64,000 nt of DNA from Sarcocystis neurona (lineage: Eukaryota; Apicomplexa; Conoidasida; Eucoccidiorida; Sarcocystidae), in NCBI GenBank assembly GCA_000727475.1, contig KL647299.1, positions 2,370,258 to 2,434,257 of the forward strand, read 5' to 3'. The notes beneath the pieces were generated by a model. That model saw nothing but the letters and a program-made list of their open reading frames with translations, did not search any database and had not been told where the DNA came from. Below are positions 47,401 to 54,335 of this stretch, piece after piece (positions within the stretch are counted from its first letter, which is position 1; every line of letters begins with the position of its first letter). Position numbers and translations under genes: made by a program.

Positions 47401-49636
47401 GAGACGGGTGTCCACGTGGAAATATGTATATGCACGTGAGCCCTGACACCTGTGCATATACATATAGTACACACTTTTGTGTACACGTGTGTACAGATGG
47501 CCACACACAAAAAAGGGGACATATAAGTACACCTGGAACCAAGCAGGTTTATGCAGGAGGTGCACAGATATACTCCCGTATCCACAAATACATATACATA
47601 TGTATGCAAACGTGTATGTAAGCTGCCGTGCGTACGTACGGGTGTACACATATCTGTATACGTGAGTTTGAAGATATCCGGTGCAGACACGTGTACGTTT
47701 CGTGGGGGGTGTCTCGGAAAAACTTTCAAAAGGGAGGATGGGACCACCCACACATTTCTTACATTGCTAGCAATTTCTTCAGTCGTGGCGGTGACAAATG
47801 TGTCCCACTCTTCCTCCGAGTGAAATTTTTTCTGCTCGAGGACTTCTCGTATATGTGTGAAGTACTCGCCGAGTTGACTTGCATTTCCACCGCGTCTCCG
47901 GTCGTGACGCTTCTGCTTTGATCCGGTCGCGTCTCGCGCAAACTTCTCCGTCTCCGAGCAGCGTAGGCCGTTGCGTCTGCGCTCCTCGCCCGCCTCCCCG
48001 GCCCCCTTCGGCCCGCGTGGCGCGTCTCGTCTCCCCCTGCCATCGCGTCTCCCGCCCGAGCCAAAACGACCGCGACGCTCAGCCTCTTCTGCGCCAGCAG
48101 ACGGTTCCTCTGCAGGAGGCCAGGCTTCGTGCTGCTGCTGCCCACCGTGTTCCTCCTCGTCTGCAGCAGTGGCGACGCACGACTCTTCCACGGCAGCTGC
48201 GCAAGACAAAAACCCCGAAGCAACACCACCCCTGCTGACTGCGGCGAACCTTTTCGAATTATATCGAGGTCTCGGCAGCTTGCGCGTCCACCCTTCTACA
48301 CAAAAATATCGATCTATCAAGAATACAAGTGCACATTCCACCTTGATACGCGTGTGTCTTCACATGCATATACATATACGTATATATAGTTATCGAGCAG
48401 CAGGTCGCGTAGACGTATGCTGGCTGTACGTGTGGATACGTATTTGTCTGAATTCACACATGTGTGTGTGTACGCGTGCGGATACGTACATATCTCTATA
48501 TCGGTGTGTATGGACGTACATGTATGTGCATATGAATGTGTGTGTGTGTGTACGTTGGTACATACGTACGTAGACACGTGTGCACGCATGTACGTATATA
48601 CGTATGCGTATGTGCATATGTAAATATATATATGCATATACATATGTGTGTGTGTGTGTGTTTGCCTGTGCGGACATTTATATGTATATGCATGTGTATG
48701 TGTTGCGGGTATGTCTCACTCAGCGCTAAGGACGAAGTACACTGCAGGAGAGAACCGCAGAGCTAATGAAGTGTGCTGCTGTTATTTATGTGAGAAGAAG
48801 TTAAGGACAAGTGGCACGAGAAAGTGGAAGTGAAAGAGAATGTGGGGTGCCTTGCTGGGCTCCTTTACGAGGTGTAAGCGCTGCGACGGCAGCGGCAAAC
48901 GCGAACGTGCGTTCGAACATCGTGTGGCCACATTTCTACACACAAAAACGCCTTCGCGTCGTGTGTGTAAACTCCCCAGTATACAGTCCGTGCGGTGTAT
49001 GTACACCGCGCTGAGAAGCTACGTCAGCGCAGGTAAGGACTCCGTGTGGGATCTGTAACGTGGGGTGTACATACACCTCGAGGAGCGCATCTACTGGAGC
49101 CACGACACTCTACCGCGCACCTGCCGACAACGCATATATATGCACATGTCCACAATTGTCTGGTGATTCGGCGGAACTTCTGTTTATTTACATATATGTG
49201 GAAAGAGAAAAACAGCTAGAAACGGGACACGTACAAAGACGTTTTGCTCGGCAAAGAAGGGAAAGACGCGAGCGCGCGAGAGAGAGACGGCGCAGGCAAA
49301 AGAACGTCGTGGTGCACACAAACCGACCGAACGCGTATGGAGAAAATGGACACACAAAACTCCTGCAAAGACGGTCGACTCCACAGTGGATACACCTGTG
49401 CTGCGCAGAAAGACAGGAGCAGAGATTAGCGAAATAGAGAGAGCTACAAACAGGAAGGGAGAATGATATATACGCAGATACACGTACACGTATACATATA
49501 GTGTGTGGAAATTTCGACTGATACAAAAGCTTTTTCTTCTTGTTTCAGACAACGCGCATCGAAAGGACGACAGAAAATCTACGCCACCTCCTGCTTGTCT
49601 CTCGTCCCTGCCTGTTGCGCGCCTTCTTTTTTGCAT
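13970..49636 (-). CDS. NOP9: NOP9-like pumilio-repeat nucleolar protein, about 20 exons over 35 kb
   Basis: NOP9 proteins bind pre-rRNA and are needed for 18S rRNA maturation in the nucleolus. Exons read leftward: 49636-49588 (tentative start), 48196-47763, 47216-46985, 44207-43997, 42513-42401, 40787-40446, 39533-39429, 37439-37387, 37341-37219, 36632-(~36440), 34577-34520, 32333-32205, 30484-30404, 28281-28182, 28060-27389, 24615-24357, 21978-21823, 18006-17789, 15961-15894 and 14367-13970. Every junction from 48196 to 40446, and from 34577 to 14027, agrees in phase. The product carries at least seven pumilio-type helices, for example [57 protein letters not shown] and [18 protein letters not shown]. 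The Ser-His-Val-Leu type is typical of NOP9 rather than of classical PUF proteins. Tails at both ends are Lys/Arg-rich. PUM3/Puf6 is the main alternative. The middle (39.5-36 kb) is not fully resolved. Confidence 0.78.
15894..15961 (-). CDS. NOP9: NOP9-like short exon (68 bp)
   Basis: The segment lies between CGCTGCTGCAG and GCAG-GTTTCT and reads [20 protein letters not shown]. It is the only segment in 15-17.7 kb that converts phase 2 (from 17789) to phase 1 (needed at 14367). The donor is weak. Confidence 0.5.
16160..17788. repeat. Intronic repeats of the NOP9-like gene, 16.2-17.8 kb
   Basis: Positions 16600-16835 hold five degenerate copies of an element containing CTACGACAAGCTTCTA, separated by TA tracts. 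Positions 17336-17640 hold three diverged units, each starting TTGGGAAAGGGCTGCGTATA or similar. No exon fitting the phase chain was found here. A plus-strand Gln/Arg-rich frame at 15.96-16.2 kb is antisense to the gene and is probably chance. Confidence 0.6.
17789..18006 (-). CDS. NOP9: NOP9-like exon: Lys-rich tail
   Basis: Acceptor TGCTTCTGCAG, consensus donor GAGAG-GTAAGT. It reads [20 protein letters not shown], then [20 protein letters not shown] and [20 protein letters not shown]. Lysine clusters suit nucleolar localisation. It starts in phase 0 after the exon at 21978 and ends in phase 2. Confidence 0.8.
18007..21822. other. NOP9-like intron, 3.8 kb
   Basis: The intron is mostly TACA/TA microsatellite (18.9-19.6, 20.4-20.6 and 21.1-21.7 kb) with islands of mixed sequence. 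Two islands look partly exonic on the minus strand: about 18600-18490 ([20 protein letters not shown]) and about 19960-19770 ([20 protein letters not shown], ending at CTCC-GTAGGT). Neither keeps phase between the exons at 21978 and 18006, so they are left out of the model; they could be alternative exons or a nested gene. Confidence 0.4.
21823..21978 (-). CDS. NOP9: NOP9-like exon: last repeat and coiled tail
   Basis: The 52 codons read [40 protein letters not shown] and [12 protein letters not shown]. This matches the end of NOP9/PUM3 repeat arrays, where a Glu-Leu-Leu helix is followed by Tyr-x-x-Tyr and a Trp-x-x-x-Gln helix. The acceptor is GCGAGCAG, the donor is CGA-GTGAGC, and both ends are phase 0. 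Confidence 0.88.
22300..24130. repeat. TA/TACA microsatellite intron
   Basis: The intron between the exons at 24615-24357 and 21978-21823 consists largely of TATATA, TACA and TAGA tracts, including TAGATAGATAGATAG at 22960-22977. A more mixed island at 23010-23220 shows no supportable exon. Confidence 0.65.
24357..24615 (-). CDS. NOP9: NOP9-like exon: two pumilio repeats
   Basis: Acceptor CGCATTTGCAG, donor GCATCA-GTACGT. It reads [20 protein letters not shown], an Ala/Gly loop, then [20 protein letters not shown] and [25 protein letters not shown] and [14 protein letters not shown] are the penultimate repeats expected in NOP9. It ends in phase 0. Confidence 0.92.
24943..26260. repeat. Satellite array of a 20-22 bp unit, interrupted by assembly gap
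   Basis: The consensus is close to GGTGTACAGACACCCAAACA. About three perfect copies precede the N run, and some 25 increasingly diverged copies follow it, breaking down near 26260 with TGTAGACACACC and TGTACGGACATC variants. Unit length varies between 20 and 22 because of CCC versus CCCC. The array lies in the intron between the exons at 28060-27389 and 24615-24357. Long frames across it are artefacts of the repeat and of the Ns. Confidence 0.92.
25004..25670. other. Assembly gap (667 N)
   Basis: Unknown bases lie wholly inside the 20-22 bp satellite. Both edges are satellite copies, so the gap is most likely collapsed or unread repeat, and its true length is unknown. Confidence 0.98.
27389..28060 (-). 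CDS. NOP9: NOP9-like large exon: pumilio repeats and acidic insert
   Basis: Acceptor CTTCTTGTCCGCAG, donor GAAAT-GTGAGA. The 224 codons read [40 protein letters not shown] and [15 protein letters not shown], then a Ser/Asp/Glu/Ala insert of about 80 residues, then [20 protein letters not shown] and [18 protein letters not shown]. The two flanking parts are pumilio-like. It ends in phase 2, completed by C in the exon at 24615. Confidence 0.85.
28182..28281 (-). CDS. NOP9: NOP9-like exon (tentative)
   Basis: Acceptor CAGCTGCAG, donor GCTTC-GTGCTG. In the frame that fits both neighbours it reads [20 protein letters not shown], then [33 protein letters not shown] has repeat-like helix spacing. 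Other frames are open as well, because the segment is GC-rich. Confidence 0.5.
28885..30403. repeat. Intron with TA tracts and CTG/GCT triplets
   Basis: Positions 28905-29110 are TATG microsatellite and 29870-30360 is interrupted GCT/CTG triplet sequence (GCTGCTGCTATTGCTGCTAC style). Read on the minus strand the latter gives Ala/Thr/Ser runs. No non-repetitive peptide occurs between the exons at 30484-30404 and 28281-28182 that would require an exon here. Confidence 0.65.
30404..30484 (-). CDS. NOP9: NOP9-like exon: pumilio repeat
   Basis: Acceptor TTGTTGCTGCAG. With the upstream G it gives [19 protein letters not shown], then [23 protein letters not shown] is a textbook pumilio helix (Phe-Gly-Asn-x-x-Leu-Gln). 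Donor TCTA-GTGAGG, phase 1. Confidence 0.88.
31147..31640. repeat. Tandem array: about 16 copies of a 31 bp unit
   Basis: The unit is close to GTGTACGGACACTGTGTTTA followed by TACACATCGCG. Early copies (31147-31370) are tightly conserved; later ones drift to CATCGGGGTGTACGTAC and lose length. Each unit contains a GGTGTAC half-site related to the 20-22 bp satellite at 25 kb. A partial relative lies at 30583-30625. The array is intronic in the NOP9-like gene. Confidence 0.92.
32205..32333 (-). CDS. NOP9: NOP9-like exon: pumilio repeat
   Basis: Acceptor GGTTGCATGCAG, donor CACAAG-GTAAGC. With the preceding exon it reads [20 protein letters not shown], then [20 protein letters not shown] and [17 protein letters not shown] has pumilio helix-2 spacing. 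It ends in phase 1, matching the exon at 30484. Confidence 0.87.
32840..34500. other. Intron with TA/TAGA tracts and purine-rich stretches
   Basis: TA/TAGA repeats fill 33160-33740. A strongly purine-rich plus strand (AGAAGAAG) covers 34000-34510 and creates Glu/Lys frames on plus and Phe/Leu frames on minus. No phased exon is seen until 34520-34577. Confidence 0.6.
34520..34577 (-). CDS. NOP9: NOP9-like short exon (58 bp)
   Basis: Acceptor TGTGCTGCAG, donor GCCG-GTAAAT. It reads [19 protein letters not shown] and leaves one G, which combines with AC of the next exon to give Asp: [17 protein letters not shown]. That continuity across a 2.2 kb intron is strong support. Confidence 0.7.
34578..36040. 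other. Intron, purine-rich, no exon supported
   Basis: Positions 35000-35720 are rich in GA and CGAGACGG-like runs on the plus strand, giving long Arg/Glu frames that look like composition effects. A B-box-like GGTTCGAACCC stands at 35635-35645, but no tRNA folds around it. Confidence 0.5.
36440..36632 (-). CDS. NOP9: NOP9-like Ser/Arg/Gln-rich exon (end approximate)
   Basis: A good acceptor, ATCTTTTCTGCAG, is followed in phase 0 by [20 protein letters not shown] and a Ser/Gln-rich stretch. A second frame gives [19 protein letters not shown]. It is probably a low-complexity linker exon. A related Ala/Thr-rich segment at 36178-36041, between CTGCTGCAG and GTAGGG, may be the next piece. Confidence 0.35.
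37219..37341 (-). CDS. NOP9: NOP9-like exon
   Basis: The exon follows an acceptor within CAGCAGCAGCAG and reads [20 protein letters not shown], then [20 protein letters not shown]. The donor GAC-GTCAGC gives phase 0, compatible with the exon at 36632. Composition fits a helical repeat. The frame is also continuous with the preceding exon without splicing. Confidence 0.5.
37387..37439 (-). CDS. NOP9: NOP9-like short exon (53 bp)
   Basis: A CCCCTGCAG acceptor after a long pyrimidine-rich run, and a perfect donor GCAGAG-GTGAGT. It reads [17 protein letters not shown] and ends in phase 0. The intron to the next exon would be only 45 bases (37386-37342), so the two pieces might instead be a single exon with a different structure. 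Confidence 0.5.
37650..38640. repeat. Diverged 140-165 bp repeat embedded in TA microsatellite
   Basis: About four units start near 37740, 37905, 38045 and 38200. Each has GTTACAT-ATATCTGTGTTA-like sequence, then ATGTCGATG, a GTATACGTACGGACATG-like block and TAAATGAACACG. The units are separated by TA tracts. The region is intronic and non-coding. Confidence 0.6.
38739..38851 (-). CDS. Possible extra exon, not placed in phase
   Basis: The segment lies between TTTTTCAAG and a GCAAG-GTTGTT donor. Two frames are open, [20 protein letters not shown] and [20 protein letters not shown]. Neither gives the phase needed between the exons at 39533 and 37439, so it is either an alternative exon of the NOP9-like gene or chance. 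Confidence 0.25.
39429..39533 (-). CDS. NOP9: NOP9-like exon (provisional 3' end)
   Basis: A TTTTTTTTCTCGGAG acceptor is followed by A-A, completing Glu with the previous exon's G, then [20 protein letters not shown] and [12 protein letters not shown]. Several phase-1 donors exist (after 39429, or further left), and any of them would join the exon at 37439. The frame stays open to about 39280, so the end is uncertain. Confidence 0.55.
40446..40787 (-). CDS. NOP9: NOP9-like exon
   Basis: Acceptor GTGTGTATAG and a consensus donor TTCGG-GTAAGT. It reads [20 protein letters not shown], an Ala/Glu/Gly-rich loop, then [20 protein letters not shown] and [20 protein letters not shown]. The [12 protein letters not shown] segment has pumilio spacing. 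It joins upstream as ...VES-G-GRRSG in phase. Confidence 0.83.
40800..42400. repeat. TA/TACA microsatellite intron
   Basis: The stretch between the exons at 42513-42401 and 40787-40446 is largely TATATA, TACACACA and TATTTATA with no credible peptide. Confidence 0.65.
42401..42513 (-). CDS. NOP9: NOP9-like exon: pumilio repeat
   Basis: Acceptor GCGCTGCTTGCAG. It reads [20 protein letters not shown], then [28 protein letters not shown] is a canonical pumilio recognition helix in NOP9/PUM3 proteins. The donor is G-GTAGGA in phase 1. Confidence 0.88.
43605..43915. repeat. 15 bp minisatellite in a CAG/CTG-rich intron
   Basis: Some 10-12 copies of a 15 bp unit, GAGAGCAGCTGCAGG, occupy 43705-43905, preceded by CAGCAGGTGAGCAGCAGC. 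The unit is a multiple of three, so it is open in several frames. Upstream, 43040-43600 is a CAG-rich island whose plus frames (for example [20 protein letters not shown]) look protein-like but are antisense to the NOP9-like gene. Confidence 0.8.
43997..44207 (-). CDS. NOP9: NOP9-like exon: pumilio repeat with Ser-His-Val-Leu
   Basis: Acceptor TTGTTGCTGCAG. It reads [20 protein letters not shown], the clearest NOP9-type repeat, then a charged segment [18 protein letters not shown] and [14 protein letters not shown]. The donor CTTCA-GTAAGT is consensus. It ends in phase 2 and joins the exon at 42513 to give a Gln codon. Confidence 0.88.
44517..44960. repeat. Tandem array of a 43-75 bp unit, six to seven copies
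   Basis: The conserved core GAATGTCTACGCCTACGTAC plus GACTAGACATATATAGAGAG occurs near 44521, 44594, 44665, 44729, 44788 and 44839, with a decayed copy near 44945. Spacing varies with the length of the TA tract that follows each core. The array lies in the intron between 46985 and 44207. Confidence 0.88.
45425..46085. repeat. TACA/TATACA tetranucleotide and compound array
   Basis: About 660 bp is almost entirely ACATACAT and ATATACACACAT. A compound unit of about 50-60 bp that includes ATAAATAAATACATATACAT repeats six to seven times at 45475-45775. All minus frames read Tyr-Val-Cys-Ile strings with no coding value. Confidence 0.92.
46985..47216 (-). CDS. NOP9: NOP9-like exon: first pumilio repeat
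   Basis: The exon starts after CATTTCAG and reads [20 protein letters not shown], a pumilio helix pair. A Ser/Gly/Ala insert and [20 protein letters not shown] follow. The donor G-GTACTC at 46984 leaves phase 1, and the next exon supplies GT to make Gly. Confidence 0.82.
47763..48196 (-). CDS. NOP9: NOP9-like exon: basic N-terminal region and entry helix
   Basis: Acceptor TTTTTGTCTTGCGCAG, donor AGCAAT-GTAAGA. An acidic/Ala segment and an Arg/Gly-rich stretch ([14 protein letters not shown]) lead into [20 protein letters not shown], then [17 protein letters not shown]. This helix-turn before the first pumilio repeat is where NOP9 proteins have their conserved Tyr-Phe entry segment. It ends in phase 0, and the next exon continues [17 protein letters not shown] without a break. 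Confidence 0.8.
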
Positions 49637-50700
49637 CTGCGTATCTTCCTCCACCTACCCACATACTCTTCCTCCGTCGATCTACCTGCTCAACAAAAAA
49701 GGATGTCCCCCCATCCCCGTCCATACCGTCGTCGTCTCATGACTGCTACGACACTTTTTCAACAGCCTTCACATATGTACACATATATCGGCCCCTTCAG
49801 CGGCACTATATACATATATATGTATATATGGAGATACGTAGCAGTCACGCGTTCTCCACGTACATATATGAAGTACGGCTCCACTGGCATCATACCTCTC
49901 TCCACGCCTGTATAAATAGTTATGTAGCAGATACGCGTTCTCTAGACACATATGTAAACTACGGCTCCACTGACATAGTACCCCTCTTCAAACATGTGCA
50001 CATATATATATATATATATATATGTAGCAGGGACGCGTTTTCTACACACATCTATGAAGTACTGCTCCGGTGGGATCACAGCTGTCTCTTCATATGTATC
50101 TGCTCTGTATACTTGAGAGACTCTGCAGAGCCTATCAGTAGTACCGCTCAGGCCCGTGCTGCTTGTGGTGCTGTAAATGTATCACCGCATCCAGAGAAAT
50201 GGGGCAACGTGGACAAGCAACTACTCCTCTGCTCCGCCTACAGGTTATGCTGCCTGCAGTGCTCCGAGGCGCACCATTCATCAGAAGTGTGCATCACAAA
50301 CAAGTATAGAAAAACTTAAAGAAATACCGACGCGGCGAGAGGGATGTCATGAAGGATTGCATCGCTTCTTTGAAGAAAAGAGGGAGAGACAGAATGAGAG
50401 AGATACGGAGAAGAAGAGGAAAAGTAGGCACTGGCCCACATTCGAAGTTACTACTTGGCAAAGCTCGAAGAAGGGCAGAAAGCTTCGATACACACGTACA
50501 CACATACATACATATATACATATATACCGTGATTCACTTTCACGAACGGGGCAAAAAGTGCCGCTGCACTTCCCCGTGTTACCTCGTCGGCACAGATGTA
50601 CACATACGAAAATACATATATGTGTGCACTTCATCTACATAGTTAACACACCGCACTTCCCCCTCTGACCTCATTTACATCGGCAGATGAATCCACGCGA
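48197..50700. other. 5' region of the NOP9-like gene and flanking space
   Basis: TG/TA tracts occur at 48360-48700. Apart from the tentative first exon at 49636-49588 no exon is supported. Positions 49843-50070 hold three diverged copies (near 49843, 49924 and 50024) of a unit with GTAGCAG-x-x-ACGCGTTCT, then AAGTACGGCTCCACTG. The last sizeable TA/TACA tract of the left half lies near 50500. Confidence 0.5.
49588..49636 (-). CDS. NOP9: NOP9-like candidate first coding exon
   Basis: An ATG at 49636-49634 begins [16 protein letters not shown], a basic start suited to a nucleolar protein. A GTGGCG donor follows at 49587 in phase 1, the phase needed for the exon at 48196 (it yields an Ala codon). 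The intron would be 1.39 kb. Nothing else in 48.2-49.7 kb fits as well, but the evidence is only phase and charge. Confidence 0.4.
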
Positions 50701-50842
50701 ATCAACATGTACGTATACATTTCGTATACATGGATATATGTATGAAATGTCTCGGAGTAGTAGTGCAGTAAAGCACTACGTGTCTGTACGGGGATACGTC
50801 ACACCTGCTGAAAACAAGCTCCTTCCACAATCAGGCCTTTAT

Positions 50843-51340
50843 CTACGTACAAAGAAGTACACTATGCGAAACCAAAGAAAACAGAGCTTCCTCGTAAACT
50901 ACCTCAGCTAATGAACAAAAAATTCTTGGCAACATCCTGGCAGTCACGCCTCCGCAGCGCACAGCACCAACTCCTCTAAAAAGGAGTACACGTTCTGTAC
51001 GTGCGACCTGGACCGCACAGGCGGCTTTTCCTTGCCAAGACGTCATGCCTGAGCTCCTCCTGAGTTTCCGATGATAATGCCAAAGAAATACATAACTCTT
51101 CGATAAAAAAGCACCTCACCAACACAGGCCAAGGAAAAATCCGTGGTCTCCCAGAGAAAACAGTCCCCTGCCTTCCTCGGCGCACACTTGTGCACGGCTC
51201 ATGGTAACGCTTGCAGGACGTCTCGCCTCATGACACAACATCCAGCAAAATTCGACCGCGCAAACGTTGCAACGCTTCTTCTCCTTTTTCCTCTTCTTCT
51301 TCTTCAGAACAACCGAACGATATGTAAAAACGAAGGCCAC
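50843..51340 (-). CDS. Exon-like minus-strand segments, possible 3' part of gene 4
   Basis: Two minus-strand segments are free of repeats and protein-like: around 51210-51110 (SRAQVCAEEGRGLFSLGDHG, ending in TTG-GTGAGG) and around 51110-51010 (EELCISLALSSETQEELRHD). They lie downstream of the well-bounded exons at 51888 and 51739 and may continue that gene, but acceptors and phases were not resolved. Confidence 0.25.
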
Positions 51341-51682
51341 AATACAAAATCCAATCCTCTCTGCGTCCCCCTGTATCCTTCGCCTTTACCCCCCCTCCCC
51401 CTGACAAACACGCACACATTCGTGCGCGCAGCTAGGTGCACCTCAGGCACTCCACACATATACAAGTACGTGCACGCACACGTATTTTAGACGCATGCCC
51501 AGACTTCCATTTCTTTCCTCTCTCTCTACGGAGACTTATCTGCACAGTTATGTGTTGAGACAAAGTGCTGCGGTTTTATGGCACACCAGTGAAGACTGCC
51601 TTGTGGCTACCGTACGTTTCGCTTTAGACGCGGTGCGGTGCCGGCGTCCTCCACGTCGCTTCTTTCCCTGCGACATCTTGAC

Positions 51683-51739
51683 CTGCCAAACAAGCGGGCG
51701 TTCTTCTGCTTCTCGCGGGAAAAGGAGGCTGTGCTTCGG
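51683..51739 (-). CDS. Exon of 19 codons
   Basis: Acceptor CCGCGTATAAG, donor TGGCAG-GTCAAG. It reads PKHSLLFPREAEERPLVWQ, phase 0 at both ends, directly compatible with the exon at 51888-51800. The 60-base intron between them is short but acceptable for coccidia. Confidence 0.45.
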
Positions 51740-54335
51740 CTTATACGCGGAGAACCGCGTTCGCTGACTCCGAACAGAGAACGCCGTGCACCGACTTACA
51801 GGGAGGAGAGCTGCCTTCTCGCTCTCTCCTACGAAGCGGAGAAGATGTCCTCTGACTCGGACACAGGGAAGCAACTGCTCGTTTTCTTCTGGCAAAACGA
51901 CGCCGACGTCTATTTCAACGAGCAAGAGAGATGCGGCGTCCACGCAAAAAAGCGTTTTCCGGCTGGCTTTCCTGAAAACTTCTGCCTAAAAAGAAGAAGG
52001 GGAAGGCCAGCAATCCCAGAGATACCACGGCCTTAACTCGAGCTTAGTACGGCGCCCACGCGCAGCGCCTGGCGTTCACAACGCGCGCGGCAGCCGCACT
52101 TTCCCCTGCACTCAGAAGTTAGCGGCCAGTCCGAACGGCAAAGAGACGAGAAGAAGACGAAGCGTATCCAAGAGGCGCTACGTTTGCCAGCACCCTTCCT
52201 GATGACGAAGAATAAACACCTCCGACTGTTACAAGTTAAGAAGCCGTATTCTGCTGGCTGAGGTCGTCGAGTTGTCAGCGGGGAAGCGGTCCGAGAGAAA
52301 AAATTGCCGCAGTGCTCCGGCTCGCGACACACGCGAGGCTCTGATCCAAGAAAGGGGGAGAATCACCGGCGAGAGTACGCGGGGGAGAAGTCGTGACGGG
52401 AAATCCACGTCTCGGGAAGACATACAACTGAGAACATGTGACAGGATAAAGAAGTGAAGAAGAAAAACGCAAGTCTTGTATGTACGCGATTCCTCGAGTA
52501 CTGATCTGTACGAAGAAGACACACACGTAGTGGTACACAACGCCGTCGCTGCAGCATATACGGAAGAGAGAGCAGGAGCGAGGAAGGACTGGCAAATATT
52601 TGGGGAAGTTTGGAGAGCAGCAAAGTCGACGTCTCTACTCGAGAAATTCATTCCCCGCCAAAAATCCCATTCCACGCACATACGAAGATACACATAGATA
52701 CACGCTTGTGCAGATACACACAGGCGATTATAGTGCGTGTGTGTATAACCGAGTACACACAAATATATACGTTGGTGGGTCCGTCGTTATTATAATTCGC
52801 AGACGGTTGAGTCATCTAAACATTTTTACGGGGGGACACACACACACGCACACATACACATCCTGTACGTGGGAAAACACACACGTGCGTATGGCTAGGA
52901 TACGAGAGTATAGGCGAACCCGTGGACGTAGAAGAGTCTTGTCAAATCCAGCGTATATATGCCTATGTAAGTAACGTCACCGATGAAATCCTTGCCTACG
53001 TTCACTTCTGAGTCCATACAGAAGCACCGGAGAGAAACTGAAGCACAGACACACATCTGCGCCCTATTATGTGCGCGTTCCCCGTACGCAAGCGTCGAGC
53101 TCACCTCCACATACAATGACGCATTGTAGGGAAACACGCAAATATATAGTGGAGGCCAAGCAGCAGTCCCAGGAGTCGAGAAACGAGCAGATTTAATATT
53201 TCCACAGCACCGCCTCAGACGAGGAGAGGCGAGGGAACGGCTGTTGTAGCAGCGTCGCGAAACAAGGGTGGCCAACCTCCTCTTTGTCCAGCGTCTTGTG
53301 ACGCGAGAGCGATACAGCAGAAAAGCGAACGGCGCGCGAGAAGACTTCGCCGTTTGTGGACATACGGTGGAGCGTCACCGGGCCACTGTTCTATGCGTGC
53401 AAACATTTATGCATTTGTAGATATGTGAAGGATCGTTTCTGCTGTCCCCTGCTGCTGGGAAAGATGGGGAGACACGGCGGCCTTCACAACATGTCTTTTT
53501 ATAGTTTCCCGCGCAGAAGACCGACCTTCTCTGAACGCGCTTGTGTGCAGTATACGCGAATGAACAGGGTAGAACACACACGGGAAAACAATTTCGCATA
53601 GTCATACAAGCAAAGTGATACTCAGCCCGTCGACACAAACTGGCGGGACAAATTTGCACATCGCGTCTGTACAAAACGTCAAAGACACGCGGGCACCGAA
53701 GTTCGACAGGAGGGACGGAGGAGGGTGGGGACAAAAGAAGCACATTACCTTAAGCAGTACACGCAGTTACGAGAAAGTGAGTGCGTGAGACAGGCACATA
53801 GAACTCTTCAAAAAAGTTCTTGAAATACGCGTGACACGTCAGTGCCGAGCGGGTGCGGCAAGACAACCGAAGGAGAAACTGCGACACCTGCTGATGCAAC
53901 AAATACACACCGAGCAGAGGGCACTGCGGAACGTACAAATGTTTGCCTGAGCAGCTTTATTGGAGGCGAACTCACGAGACGAAAGGAAGGCGGCGTCTCC
54001 TCCTCCGCGGACAGGCTCCTGACAAACGGTTCAAAGTGAAGAAGCAGGCGATCTCGTGTGTGGGGAAGCGACATAAAAGGTTCTGCAAAAGTCGCGTATC
54101 GCTACTGATACGGAGATTCATTCCACGACGCGACTCCGGTGAAGTAAAGTATCACCTCTCTCACGCACACCGTTTATGACGGAATCTGCCTCCAATGGTA
54201 TCTTTTGCAGAAGATGTGAAATTTCACGTTTACAATCCAGAGTTTTGCAGGTACACTTCTCTATTCCACAATACAGATTCTTGTGCGTACACTTCTGTAT
54301 TCCAGCAAGGATGCACTCACTGCGGTGTAGGTACA
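51683..54335 (-). CDS. Unrecognised multi-exon gene with cysteine-rich segment (gene 4)
   Basis: Minus-strand exons with good borders are 54335-54228, 54082-53976, 53923-(53771 or 53763), 53666-(~53582), 53385-(~53195), 51888-51800 and 51739-51683. The first three join in phase. The peptide begins YLHRSECILAGIQKCTHKNL, YCGIEKCTCKTLDCK, a seven-Cys cluster, then PFMSLPHTRDRLLLHFEPFV, CPLLGVYLLHQQVSQFLLRL and AYFKNFFEEFYVPVSRTHFL. Exons between 53.2 and 51.9 kb are unresolved, and the segments could belong to two genes. Candidate 5' exons lie at 54.8-54.5 kb (ALLPDAVLARRLCLDACKPR). No triplet runs occur. I do not recognise the family; the cysteines suggest a secreted or surface protein, but no signal peptide was found. 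Confidence 0.4.
51800..51888 (-). CDS. Exon with consensus borders (89 bp)
   Basis: Acceptor CGTCGTTTTGCCAG, donor CTCCCT-GTAAGT. It reads ENEQLLPCVRVRGHLLRFVG, then ESEKAALLP, ending in phase 0. The opposite strand is also open over this stretch (132 codons, 51638-52036), but the splice signals favour the minus strand. Confidence 0.5.
53195..53666 (-). CDS. Gene 4 exon-like segments (53666-53582 and 53385-53195)
   Basis: After TTTTGTACAG the minus strand reads RDVQICPASLCRRAEYHFAC, then MTMRNCFP, before a GTGTGT donor. After ATAGAACAG it reads GPVTLHRMSTNGEVFSRAVR, FSAVSLSRHKTLDKEEVGHP, then FATLLQQPFPRLSSSEAVLW, KY and a stop at 53193-53195. The second segment is very protein-like and could be a terminal exon. 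The second acceptor lacks a good pyrimidine tract. Confidence 0.4.
53763..53923 (-). CDS. Gene 4 exon
   Basis: Acceptor GTACGTTCCGCAG. It reads CPLLGVYLLHQQVSQFLLRL, SCRTRSALTCHAYFKNFFEE and FYVPVSRTHFL. Donor choice is open between GTAACT (end 53771, phase 0) and GTGTAC (end 53763, phase 2); the second fits the exon at 53666. Confidence 0.5.
53976..54082 (-). CDS. Gene 4 exon
   Basis: Acceptor CGACTTTTGCAG, perfect donor CTC-GTGAGT. It reads PFMSLPHTRDRLLLHFEPFV, then RSLSAEEETPPSFRL. It starts with two bases completing a codon and ends in phase 0, followed directly by CPLLGVYLLHQQ in the next exon. Confidence 0.55.
54228..54335 (-). CDS. Gene 4 exon: cysteine cluster
   Basis: Acceptor GAGATATCCGCAG, donor GTAAAC-GTGAAA. 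It encodes seven cysteines within 28 residues, partly as two related halves around GIQKCTHK and GIEKCTCK; the DNA shows the same imperfect duplication (GGAATACAGAAGTGTAC and GGAATAGAGAAGTGTAC). It ends in phase 1, matching the exon at 54082. Confidence 0.45.
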
